DNA of 64,000 nucleotides from Cladosporium sp. IMV 00045 (taxonomy: Eukaryota; Ascomycota; Dothideomycetes; Cladosporiales; Cladosporiaceae). Within the stretch, counting starts at the first letter, position 1, and each line of letters begins with the position of its first letter. The stretch spans positions 34,093-98,092 of the forward strand of contig MSJI02000240.1 of the NCBI GenBank assembly GCA_001931905.2. The letters are read 5' to 3'. The notes beneath the pieces were generated by a model that was not told the origin of the DNA, ran no database searches, and saw nothing but the letters and a program-made list of their open reading frames with translations. The position numbers and the translations under genes were made by a program. Of the stretch, positions 46,284 through 57,387 are shown one piece after another.

Positions 46284-47567
46284 ATGACAGACCTACCCAA
46301 AACTTACAAGGCATGCGTCTACGACCAGCCCGGCAAGATCTCGACAAAGGTCGTGGACCTCGACATGCCCGAGCCAGGGCCCGGTGAGGTTCTCATCAAC
46401 CTGTCAGTACTGCCTTCACTTTCTCTTCATCTCCTCGAAGTGTACCCATCCCAAGCAAAACAAATGCCCGCTGACAACACAAAAGCACACACTCCGGCGT
46501 CTGCCACTCCGACCTAGGCATCATGACCAACCGCTGGGTCTCGCTGCCCCACCCCACGCAGCCAGGGCAAGTGGGCGGGCACGAAGGCGTGGGCAAGATC
46601 GTCAAAATGGGCTCCGGCACCGAGAGCAGCGCTGTCAAAGTCGGTGACCGCGTCGGCATCAAGTGGCTCAGCGGTATCTGCGGCAGTTGCCCTCCCTGCT
46701 TGAGCGGGCATGATGGCCAATGTTTCGGTCAGAAGATCTCGGGTTACTATACGCCTGGCACGTTTCAGCAGTATGTGCTTGGTCCGGTAGGTTTTGTTCA
46801 GGAGTGAGGTGTACTCATGATTGAGGCGTTGCTGATGAGGTCTGCAGGCCAATTATGTTACTCCTGTTCCGGAGAGTTTGGATAGCGCTGCTGCGGCGCC
46901 GATGTTGTGTGCCGGTGTCACTGTTTATAGCGCCCTTCGAAAGTCGGGAGCGAAGAGTGGCGAATGGGTTGCGATGCTTGGAGCTGGTGGAGGGGTGAGT
47001 TGCACTTGTTCTAATGTTGATACCTCTAAGGGTGCTTGAGCTGACGTTGTTTGACACCAGCTTGGACACCTTGCCTGCCAAATCGCCGCGTGTGGGATGG
47101 GAATGCGCGTGATCGGCATCGATTCCGGCAATAAGAAGGACCTAGTGATGGAATGCGGCGCGGAAGTGTTCATCGACCACACGCAAGGAAACGCCGAAGA
47201 GGAAGTCAAGAAAGCGACAGGCGGTCTCGGCGCTCAAGCCGTACTCGTTCTCACAGCGGCCAACGCAGCCTACGCTTCTGCCATGGGACTGCTCCGATAC
47301 GGCGGCACGCTCGCGGTGGTCGGCCTGCCGGAGGGCGAGATGAAGCCCATCGCCACGGCTTTTCCGTCGATCATCGTGGCGAAGGCGCTGAATATTGTGG
47401 GCGTCGCGGTGGGTGATCGTAAGGATGCCGTGGAGACGTTGCAGCTTGCCGAGAGGGGCATTGTCAAGACGCACTTTAGGACGGCGAAGATGGAGGAGCT
47501 GACGAGTGTGTTTGAGGAGATGGAGAGTCAGGAGTTGAAGGGGAGGGTTGTGCTTGATTTGAGGTAG
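46284..47567 (+). CDS. Zinc alcohol dehydrogenase (Adh1-like)
   Basis: 357-aa medium-chain alcohol dehydrogenase interconverting alcohols and aldehydes with NAD(H). Exons are 46284-46402, 46486-46786, 46848-46994 and 47061-47567; introns of 83, 61 and 66 bp all have GT..AG ends and keep frame. The catalytic-zinc motif HSGVCHSDLG contains Cys46. GGHEGVG and the structural-zinc cysteines GICGSCPPCLSGHDGQC follow. The Rossmann motif LGAGGGLGHLA crosses the third intron. This is the fermentative/fungal ADH layout. It could act on ethanol or on other primary alcohols; sequence alone does not settle this. Confidence 0.92.
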
Positions 47568-48954
47568 GTGGATTGGAGTCTTTTGACGAGGTGAGAGCAT
47601 GATGGGATGATCGGGGATTGGCGAGTACTTGAGTTAGTTGGATGCGATTCTTGGATGTAGGTAGTCAACGATTATGAGATGATAAGATTATCGAATGACA
47701 CTATGAGAAAGCTTGTGAAGTCGACTTCAAAATAATCATCTCGTTGTAGCAGAACACGTACAGCACTAAGACCGAGATCTGTGGCCACTTCCCTACGAGC
47801 CATGCTTGATCCGGGATTTTCATATCTAAATATCCACTATATAGAGTAGAGTTTAAACAGCAAAAAAGACTAGGTTGAGAACAATCGATTCTATACGGTG
47901 GTGAGGATTAGAAGAACGAGTACATGTATTCGTCAAGACTTACGGGTTTGACGCACGCTCAGTCTAGCAAGATATCGATTTCCTAGCCGCAAAAAAAGGA
48001 TGACACGCTTGAAAGCACAAGCACGATATCCACACTCCATCGGACGATACCATATACCAAAACGCCAAGAAGTGGAACAGCGTGCGGTCATGACGAGATT
48101 CTAGACGAGGCCATCATGACGTTGTAAGTCAATATAAGACGCACGGTTTGCTGGGAAGGATTGGGCAGTGGGCGACTCGTGCGTGAAGGTGGAGGAGCGA
48201 GAGAATGGAGCGCCCGTTTGGAGACTCCGCAGTCCCTCCCCAACGCAGAGTGGGCCCTTGTCCACAAGCCGCGCGAAGTGGGAGGGGATGATGATGAGGG
48301 ACAATTTGAGAGAGATGGAAGAAAGACAGAGGTTTTCTCGCGGTTGCCGGTGTAGGAGGTCATATGTAGGAGGTTTCTCAATCGAGGTTCATGTTTTGAC
48401 CAATTGGCCAACCGAATCTACATCCATGTTCTTTGCCCGCCACGTACGTATGCCAGCAGAATTATATTATTATAGTCGTGCAGATTAGCATGTGCATACA
48501 AGGATGTGGATGCGGCTCAAGTGACACGCGCTGCCCGCGGGCACATGGATGAAGCGGACGCCGACAGACTACAGTAGTGCTGTGCAGACATACTCGGTAT
48601 GTATACCAAAATGTGCCTCATGCACCGCAGAATCCGTGAGACAGACTGGCAGGACGAGCAAGATATACTACACGCTTGTGGCGGTCTCGCCAGTCGCGTT
48701 GACAGGCCACAGGGCCGATTCTAAGTCAAACGGCGATCTGGAGGGGCGGTTGAGGCTGCGATAAGCCTGCGCTACTGCCGCCAAACCACGCAGAGAGGCA
48801 CGCGTGGGCAATGGCCGCCCTCCATGCGCCGCCGATTTTCAGGCACGGTAATAGGTAGGTAAAGAGCCATGCGCAAGTGAATCAATTCGCGGGTGACTAC
48901 CACTTGCCTACTAAGCTACTGACACGCCTGCTCCGTTTCTTCTCGTTGCCATCC

Positions 48955-48979
48955 TCTCCTCCTCCTCCTCCTCCTCCCC
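48955..48979. repeat. CCT trinucleotide tract
   Basis: About seven CCT/CTC units just upstream of the TATA-like element of the GH63-like gene. Pyrimidine tracts here are common in fungal promoters. Confidence 0.8.
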
Positions 48980-48991
48980 ACTCTCCGCTTG

Positions 48992-48997
48992 TATAAA
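48992..48997 (+). promoter_or_regulatory. TATA box of GH63-like gene
   Basis: TATAAA in the context TTGTATAAACAC, 305 bp before the ATG at 49297 and directly after the CCT tract. Placement and context support it; there is no direct evidence. Confidence 0.4.
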
Positions 48998-49296
48998 CAC
49001 TTCCCCTCCAACGTGTGCTCTACTTCACCACATACATCTTCCCAACGCATTGCTTGCACGGCAGCCTTACTCGTTCGGCATTCTGTGGCTGGCTTTGCCG
49101 GGAGCATAGTATAGTGCATTCATCAATCCGCCCAACCACCTACATCCTCATTCTTCCATCCTCTACAGCTCGTTTTCCACCTGCCTTCCATATCCCACCA
49201 CATCTCGAGTCTCGCCAGACACCCGACCGTGCCATTGCGCACTGCTAGACCGTCTAATCCAAATCACACAAGACCGGAGACGGCTACGCTGCCAAC

Positions 49297-52200
49297 ATGG
49301 TCATCATCGACAAGCACGAGGTCAAGAGCGCCGAGGAGGCCAGGCTGAAGGAGGACACCAACCGGACCAAGTACTGGAAGAAGTATGGCCCTTACGTTGC
49401 CGAGAGGCAGTGGGCCACTGTCCGCGAGGATTACTCGTGAGTTGCTTCTTACCTTTTGAACTCTGCGTGTGGAAACTAACAATATCTCAGCGACAACGGC
49501 GATGCCTGGAGCCATTTCACCTATGACATGGCTCGCTCAAGAGCTTTCCGCTGGGGAGAGGATGGCATTGCTGGAGTTTCTGACACCCACGGCCGCATGA
49601 ACATCGCCTTTTCCTTCTGGAACGAGAAGGAGTGAGTTGCCTTGCTATTCTCATGAGAGCCGAACACCGATCTAACATACATGCAGCGGCCACCTCAAGG
49701 AGCGTCTCTTTGGTCTCTCAAATCCGCAGGGAAACCACGGTGAGAGCGTCAAGGAATGCCACTTCCACCTCGACAACACCCCTACCCACTCCTACATGAA
49801 ATACCTCTACAAGCTGCCGCAGAAGGAATTCCCCTACGAGAAACTCGTTGAAGAGAACGCGAAGCGCTCGCGTCAGGAGCGTGAGTACAACCTCATTGAT
49901 ACCGGTATTTTCGACGAAAGCCGTTACTGGGACTGCAACATCGAGACCGCGAAGGAGGCCGACGACCCAGACGAGCTTCTCTTCCGTATGACCTGCTACA
50001 ACCGCGGTCCGGAACCCGCGAAGTTGCACGTCATTCCCCAAGTCTGGTTCCGCAACACTTGGGCGTGGGGCTACGACTCTTACAAGCCGAGCATCAAGCA
50101 GGTCAACAATCTGACCTCGCACATTTCTCACAGGGAACTTGGCGAGAAGTACTTCCAGTGCTCTCCTTCGCCCAACAGCTGCGGCCGTGACGAGGATATC
50201 GAGCCCGAGTTTCTGTTCACCGACAACGACACTAACTTCCAGGAGCTCTGGGGAACCAAGGACCATACTCCCCACACCAAGGATGCTTTCCACAAGCGCA
50301 TTGTCAAAGGCGACAAGAAGGCTTGCAACCCGCAAAAGACCGGAACCAAGAGCGCAGCCTGGTTCGCCTTCAACCAGGGAGACGGTGTCCCGCCTGGTGA
50401 CTGCGCCGTTGTGCGTTTCCGTATCTCCAAGAAGCAGGTTGAGGGCTACCTTGATGAGGAGGAATTTGATGATGTGATGGACCAGCGTCTGGCCGAGGCC
50501 GACGAGTTCTTCTGGAAGATCAACCCCATGCCTATGGCGGACGACCTCCGCAACATCCAGCGCCAGGCATTTGCTGGTATGATGTGGTGCAAGCAGTATT
50601 ACAATTTCGTTTGGGATCAGTGGGCAAACGGCGACCCTGGAATGCCTCCACCGCCGCCGGGCAGGAAGGCGGTTCGCAACTCCCAATGGAAGCACATGCA
50701 TTTGGACGATATCCTCTCCATGCCTGACTCCTGGGAGTACCCCTTCTTTGCTGCATGGGATACTGCCTTCCACTGCATTCCCCTTGCGATGATTGATCCT
50801 GCTTTCGCGAAGAAGCAACTCGACCTCTTCACCCGTGAGTGGTGCATGCACCCCAACGGACAAGTCGCAGCCTACGAGTGGAACTTTGGCGACGTCAACC
50901 CGCCCGTCCACGCTTGGGCAACTTTCCGCACGTTCAAGATTGAGCGCAAGATGTACGGCACTGAGGACCTGGACTTCCTTGAGCGCGTGTTCCAGAAGCT
51001 GCTTCTCAACTTCACTTGGTGGTGCAATCGCAAGGATTCCGAGGGCAAGAACGTCTTCGAAGGTGGCTTCTTGGGCTTGGACAACATTGGTCTCTTCAAC
51101 CGTTCTGATCCCCTTCCGACTGGCGGTACTCTGGAGCAGGCAGATGCCACCGGCTGGATGGGCTTCTACTGCTTGAGCATGTTGAACATGTGTCTTGAGC
51201 TGGCCAAGCATCGCCGCATCTATGAAGACATGGCGTCCAAGTTCTTCGAGCACTTCATCCTCATCTCGGATGCCATGTCCTACCGCAAGGGTAGCGAGGC
51301 CAAGTCCCTCTGGAACGATACGGACGGCTTCTACTACGATGCGATCTCTTGGGGCGGCCCCTGGACACACCAAATGCCCTGCCGCTCTTTGGTCGGCTTG
51401 ATCCCTCTGTTCGCCACCTTGACGCTTGAGCCGGAGATAATTAACAGGTTGCCGGACTTCAAGAAGCGTCTGGACTGGTTCCTTGAGAATCGCCATGATG
51501 TTGCAGCTCGCAACATTGCCAACATGAAAGTGCGCGGCAAGGACGATCGCCTCCTCCTTTCCCTCGTCAACAAGGATCGTCTGTGCAGCATTCTCCGCTA
51601 CATGCTTGACGAGGAGGAGTTCCTTGCTCCCAATGGTATCCGCTCTTTGTCCAAATTCCACAAGAACAACCCCGTCGAGATGGACGTCAATGGCCAGAAG
51701 TACAAGGTCGAATACCTGCCTGGTGAATCGGACAGCGGCCTCTTCGGTGGCAACAGCAACTGGCGTGGCCCTTGCTGGATGGCTCCCAATTTCCTGTTGA
51801 TCGAATCTCTCCTTCGATGCTACATGTTCTACGGCAACACCCTCAAGGTCGAATGCCCGGTGGGTTCTGGCGATTACATGCACTTGGGACATGTAGCCGA
51901 GGAGCTCCAGCACCGCCTCACTCACCTCATGGCCAGGAACGAGGAGGGCCGCAGAGCGATCAATGACGGCAACGACATGCTGGACTTTGACGAGAACTGG
52001 AAGGACCACCCCTTCTTCTACGAATACTTTGATGGTGACACTGGCCGTGGCCTTGGTGCTTCTCACCAGTGCGGCTGGACTGGCCTCATCGCCAAGATGA
52101 TCCACGACACAGGGTATGCATGCTTGCCACAATCACAGCAAAATCCAGAATTTGCTAACATGTCAATAGTATGAACTGTCGTCTCCCGCAGACCCCTCGC

Positions 52201-52605
52201 TCGCCCGCCGCAGCCGCTTCCCACTACTTCGACGACGTCTTCACCCGCCAACGCCGCGCCTCACTCTCGGGCACTCGCCGCAATAGCGTTGCACGCAGCT
52301 TGACCCGCACGCGCTCCATCGGCGCTCGCAGCGACTGGACAAACGGCGGTGCCGCTTCAGGCGCGCCGTCCAATGCTGGCGGCGACGATGATGACGGCGA
52401 CGACGAGGGCGCACAAGAAGGGCAGAGGAGCCGCCAATGGAGCATTTACAAGGAGGACCCTGCCGAGGGCAAGGTTGACAAGGACGACCCAATCAACAAG
52501 TACGTGCAAGAGCAGCTGCAGCGCTTGAAGACGAACGAGAGCGCAGAGTACAGTGAGGAGATTGCGGCGTCGGGTGATGGCGCCGCTGACAAGAGAGATT
52601 TCTGA
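49297..52605 (+). CDS. GH63-like glycosidase with Asp/Gly/Ser-rich tail
   Basis: 1047-aa protein resembling glycoside hydrolase family 63 and related (alpha/alpha)6-barrel glucosidases. Exons are 49297-49436, 49491-49631, 49687-52113 and 52170-52605. All three introns (54-56 bp) have GTGAGT or GTATGC donors and CAG or TAG acceptors. Conserved barrel segments include EYPFFAAWDTAFHCIPLAMI, EGGFLGLDNIGLFNRS, GESDSGLFGGNSNWRGPCWM and ASHQCGWTGLIAKMIHDTG. There is no signal peptide or membrane anchor, so unlike ER glucosidase I it is probably cytosolic. The last ~145 residues are a charged, Arg/Ser-rich and Asp-rich tail outside the barrel. Substrate is unknown. Confidence 0.9.
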
Positions 52606-53467
52606 GCTCCGTGAAAATCTTGGGGAGGGAGTGAGGTTGTGAAGACCTAAGTGGGTTGGATGAGGATACGGGTGTGAAAGTCGAATTCCTAAAATCACAT
52701 ACATGCATAGATGGGTTTACGCATATAGCCTACGAGATTACGATGAATATTAGCCTACGTTTCCCCTATGCTCTCCATGACATATCACAGTCTTGTGATA
52801 TTTCTAAGGTAGACAACGTCCTTGCTACCTTCAATCGTGAAGAACGGGGTTTGACCATGTCTGCGAATTGCTTGGACATGCCCGTGCTGCGCCTTTCCTC
52901 TGTCTCGGGTGGTGCCCTATCTCGCCAGTGATTTTCCAGCTGTTTCCTCATGTGGCATATCCTTTTGAGGATGACGTAGGGACTAGTCGAGCGCCATCCC
53001 GAGGCTCTGGCAGGGTATCCAGTTCTTGCCAACTGCCAATCGATCTCGGATGCTGGTGGATGATGTGTATCGGTGACACTAAGACACGTGCATCTGCAGT
53101 ATTTCTACCTTCTAGATATATGTGCTTTAACAACACTTTCCATTCCACTTGAATTATTCTATCTGCTTCGGATAGACTGCCTCCGATCCTCCACTTCACA
53201 ACAAACACAAATCCGGCCCGGCCAAGCCAGCTAAGCCACCCCTGCCGTCATTCCCGGACGACGGTGCAAACTTCCAGCACAAGAGTGCCCGCCATACCCA
53301 CTTTCTGCTCAGGCGGCGCCAAAGCGACTCGTCCCAAGGACAACACGAGCTTATCCTCACCCCTCTCTCTGCACAGTTAGTCAGAGCCGGAGCAACGAGA
53401 CAAGAAAAGATATAGACGACCTCACATCCCTCACGCGGCTCACCGAGCTGACAGAAACACAACTACA
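52606..53467. other. Intergenic region
   Basis: About 860 bp between the GH63-like and BAR-SH3 genes, both (+). No supported gene. It includes the BAR-SH3 promoter. Confidence 0.5.
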
Positions 53468-54893
53468 ATGAGTTGGAAAGGCTTCCAGAAGGGCGCCACT
53501 AGGGTGCGATATGATTGCCTGGAAGAGTGGAATCGAAAGGCACACTGGCTGACCAACCGCCGCAGGCGCCCCAAATGTTCAAGCAGCGCTTCAACATGGG
53601 TGAGATCACCAAGGACGTCGTGTACATCGACGCGGAGCGCCGGTTCCAGGACCTGGAGAACGAGACCAAGAAGCTGCACGACGAGAGCGAGAAGTACTTC
53701 AAGGCCATCATTGGCATGCTGGACCACCAGATCGGCTTCGCGAAGGCCTGCGCCGAGATCTACAAGCCCATCTCCGGCCGCGCCAGCGACCCGGACTCGT
53801 ATGTCATCGACGGTAACCCGGAGGGCATTCGGGCGTGCGAGGAGTATGAGAATATCGTGAACGAATTGAAGGCCAGCCTGTCGCCGGAGTTGGAGATGAT
53901 CGAGTCACGCATCGTCAAGCCCGCCGACGAGCTCATGGAGATCATCAAGCAGGTGCGCAAGACGTGCAAGAAGCGCGACAACAAGCAGCTGGACTTCGAC
54001 CGGCACAATGCCACGCTCAAGAAGCTCGAGGAGAAGAAGGACAAGAGCTTGAAGGACGAGAAGGCACTCTACAAAGCGGAGAACGACGTGGAGATGGCGA
54101 CGCAGGAGTACGAGTACTTCAACAACCTGGTCAAGGAGGACCTGCCGGTGCTCTTCCGCCTGGAGCGCGACTTCATCCAGCCCCTCTTCCAGAGCTTCTA
54201 CTACATGCAGCTCAACGTCTTTTATACGCTGCACGAGACGATGCAGAGCATCGACATCGGCTACTTCAACCTGACCCTCGACATCGAGGCCGGCTTCGAG
54301 GAGAAGCGCGGCGACATCCAGGCCCAGACCGAAGCCCTGTCCATCACCAAATTCAAAACCACGGGCGGCCCCCGCAAACCCCTCTCCAAATACGGCGCCA
54401 ACCGCCTCGAGGGCCCCAAGTCCCGTTTGGCAATCACCAACGGCTCCGGCGAATCCTCTCCCAACAGGAGGCAGACGACCGACACCCTCGAACCGGCACC
54501 GCCTTACTCGCCCGACGGCACGGGCGCCAGCGAAATCAGCCGCGCGAACAGCACCGGTGGGCAGTGGGCGTCTGCGGCGAAGGCGAAGGCCGCCCCTCCG
54601 CCTCCTAAACCTAAGCCCGGCCGTTTCTCTGCTTTGCCTGCTGCGGAGACGGTCACTGCGCTGTACGATTACGAGGCGCAGGCGGAGGGCGATTTGTCTT
54701 TCAGCGCCGGAGATATTATCGAAGTCATCACCCGCACGGCCAATGAGAATGAGTGGTGGACGGGCAAGGTTGATGGGAGGCAGGGGCAGTTTCCTGGTAA
54801 GTTTTCCAGTCGATTTCCCCGTGAGATTATTCCTTGCAAAATTTGCTAATTTTGTTCTTTCTTCTAGGAAACTATGTTCAGCTCAATCAATGA
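53468..54893 (+). CDS. BAR-SH3 endocytosis protein (Rvs167/Hob1-like)
   Basis: 430-aa amphiphysin-type protein that bends or scissions membrane at actin patches during endocytosis. Exons are 53468-53503 (only 12 codons, MSWKGFQKGATR), 53566-54796 and 54868-54893. The introns are 62 and 71 bp. The tiny first exon supplies the conserved Rvs167 N-terminus; without it the start would be misplaced. The BAR domain occupies about 13-250 (DVVYIDAERRFQDLE, QLDFDRHNATLKKLEE, LFQSFYYMQLNVFYTL). A Pro/Ser-rich linker follows with APPPPKPKPGR. The SH3 domain (about 374-430) reads TALYDYEAQAEGDLSFSAGD..EWWTGKVDG and ends GNYVQLNQ after splicing. Confidence 0.94.
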
Positions 54894-55430
54894 GCGGGGA
54901 GAGAGGTGTGATTTGCCAGGCTGCCCTCTTCTTCTTTTCAAAACGTCTTGGATGTCACACCCACGTACCCTTATACTGGGTCTGATTGCAGACAGCAGAA
55001 CAGCAGCATCACATCATCATCATCATCACAACTGCGTATTCTCACATTCAGCATTCGCATGAAGAAACCCTTTTGAATAATGTCTATAGTATCCGAAGAA
55101 ATTTAGAAATGAATTATCCCCACATGCGAAATGTACTGTTGGTCGTGTACACTAAATCGAGTTCCATCAAATACTGTAGAACGCTGCTTTTTGCAGAGCA
55201 TGTAGAATAGCACTCTCAGAATCACGAGGTCAAAAGTAGAGTAAGTATGATGAACTTCAAAATCTTTTCGATTTTTCGATTTGGAGTCGGGTATCAAAAC
55301 TTTCTCGACATACATACAAATGCGCCAATGCACATTCTGCACCTCAATCAAACTCCCGTCGTCACAAGAAATCAAGTTTTCCATTTTAATCACCTCCCAC
55401 TCTCGCCCAACACAAGGAGAACACAATCCC
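54894..55430. other. Convergent intergenic region
   Basis: 537 bp between the 3' ends of the BAR-SH3 and glutathione peroxidase genes. An (ATC)n run lies near 55007-55025. No gene is supported. Confidence 0.5.
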
Positions 55431-56111
55431 CTACTTCAACTCCGCCTCAATATCCCCCCTAATCGCCTCGGGCTTCGTGGTACTCGCCCAGCGGCCCTTC
55501 ACAAGCCCGTCCTTGCCGATGAGGAACTTCTCGAAATTCCACTTGACGCGCTGCAGGCCCATGAGCCCCGGCTTCTCTTTCTTCATCCACTCCCAGACGG
55601 GCTCGGGCGAGGCGCCGTTGACGTCCGTCTTGCCCAGGACTTTGTAGCTGACTTTGTGGTTGAGGACGCAGAAGTTCTGGATTTCGGCGTTGGACCCGGG
55701 CTCTTGCCCGTTGAATTGGTTGCAGGGAAAGGCGAGGATTTCGAAGTTGGGGTGCTTGGTTTTGAGGTCTGTGTGTGGATGATGTTAGGATTTGTTCATG
55801 TAAGATAGAGTGTGTGTGGGTTTGGGGGGTCTGTCGGTACCTTTGTACAGAGCCTCGAGGTCGTCGAGCTGAGGGGTGAAACCGCACTTGCTGGCGGTGT
55901 TGACGACGAGGACGACCTTGCCCTTGAGGTTGGAGAGCGGGTAGACGGCTCCCTTGTCGTCTTTGGGCTTGAAGTCGAAGAAAGTGGTGGCTGAAGACAT
56001 GGCTGCGGTGGTCGTGTGGAATGAAGCTCGCGGTGTGAGAGAGGTGCTTCGAAGAAGTGTTGATGAGAGGTTTGTCGTTGTTCGTTGGCACAAGCGTGAC
56101 GCTAAGAACAT
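55431..56111 (-). CDS. Glutathione peroxidase (Hyr1/Gpx3-like)
   Basis: Thiol peroxidase that reduces hydroperoxides and, in yeast, relays oxidant signals to Yap1. Exons are 56111-55841 and 55768-55431, with a 72-bp intron (GTACCG..ACACAG). Active-site motifs are [11 protein letters not shown] (Cys76, not selenocysteine), FPCNQF, the probable resolving cysteine in QNFCVLN, and [13 protein letters not shown]. The long form is 202 aa. Its first 37 residues ([20 protein letters not shown] and onward) are rich in Arg/Ser/Thr with no acidic residue, like a mitochondrial presequence. An inner ATG at 56000 (MSSATTFF) matches the usual cytosolic start. Both start codons may be used. It is convergent with the BAR-SH3 gene. 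Confidence 0.95.
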
Positions 56112-57387
56112 ATATGTAGTGCGGGAAAGGGAAGGTAGAAAGTGGCGTGATGGTTGCTTGTTAAGGTATCTAAGGTAGGTAGGTATCTATGGAAGAGGGC
56201 AGAAACAGAGACTGCTACCTATGCACTGCTGCGACCGAGGCATGTGAAGCAGACAGCCTCCCACCAACTCTTGCGAAGAGGAGGCTGCGTCATAACCCTT
56301 AGTCACGCGTGTTTGTGTGGTTTTTGTTTGTCAGCCCACTTTCCCGAACGGGGCCTGCACAATGCTTCCCCTTGTACGTTTGTCCGGCTGGTGTTTTCTC
56401 CGAGAGCGAGTCTTCGCATTTTGAAAGAGGTGATTCGAGGATTCAATTGCAAATTGTTGCTAAGCGAGATTGTATGGTGAGGTTCGAGGCCTTGCTCGTC
56501 TTCTGTGATAAGGTACATGTAGATACCTCGCTCTGCGGCCGTAAACAGTATCATGCCCGGACCCGGTCCCGTACATGTAGGCAGCAGGCTGTCATGTGAG
56601 GTCATGTTGGTGATTTGTTTGTTTGTCGAGTATCCATCGCCACGGTACATGCAGGTATCTCAGCACGAGGCTTAGAACTAGAGAGCACATCAGGAACGCT
56701 TAAATTACGAATGAAGTACTGCAGTAACGCGAAATTGAACAAATACACTCAGGGGGTAGGCATCATGATGCCATTGAAAGGATGTTGCTGGGGATGGATA
56801 GCAGGACTGACTGCACGACACACGTCTGCGAAGAGCAAATGAGTGACGGTCACCAAGTGATGCTCACACACAACATACCATCCCTCCTCACAATCGACCC
56901 ACGTCTTCTCCAAGCCCGCGCTCTCCCACGCATGAGAAAGCGACAAGACACTGATGAAAAACATGTTTGGGTGCCATCAAAAATTACGATCTGTAGATGG
57001 CCGAAACCACCTAGCGTCGAGACCTCGCCGCGCTGTGCAATGCAGGAGGTCCCGGCGGCCTGACCGAGCCTTCGTGGGCGCTCGCGGCAGATCAAGGTAA
57101 GTATGAAGAAGAAAAGAAGAAAGAAAGTGGAAAGAAGCTGGGGGAGGGAAGGTACTTATAGAACTGCTGAGCTGAGGGCGGAGCGGAGGCGGGAAGGGGA
57201 GCGGGAGCGGGAGTGTGGGGTGCCTGAGGTTGGGCATGGCGGAGGTGCCTGGCGGAGGTGCCTGAGGGCGGTGAGGGGATTGAATCACTTGAGGTGTTGG
57301 CATGTGATAGGGGTTCACCCGTTTCTGTTCATGTGATGTTAATGCGAGGTCATTGTCAATCATCTATGCTATCGAGCCTACGGCATC
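56112..57387. other. Intergenic, 5' of peroxidase and 3' of EDEM gene
   Basis: About 1.3 kb without a supported gene. It holds the peroxidase promoter, with the motif AGGTAGGTAGGTA at 56173-56185 and a Yap1-like site further upstream. A purine-rich (GGGAGCG-type) tract lies at about 57100-57260. Confidence 0.5.
56299..56305 (-). promoter_or_regulatory. Yap1-like site upstream of peroxidase
   Basis: TGACTAA on the minus strand, 188 bp before the peroxidase long-form ATG. This heptamer is a known AP-1/Yap1 variant site, and peroxidase genes are typical Yap1 targets. A 7-bp match can occur by chance. Confidence 0.3.

Larger units (their letters stand above)
47568..49296. other. 1.7-kb intergenic region
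   Basis: Lies between the alcohol dehydrogenase gene and the GH63-like gene, both (+). Short ORFs on both strands lack domains. A CCT microsatellite (about 48955-48977) and a TATA-like element mark the promoter of the next gene. The motif TAGGTAGGTA lies at 48852-48861. Confidence 0.5.

Noticed and set aside
49718..52132. 804-codon ORF on the minus strand
   Set aside because: Exactly antisense to the GH63-like gene. The strong C-ending codon bias of the real gene removes stops from one antisense frame, and the product has no domain.
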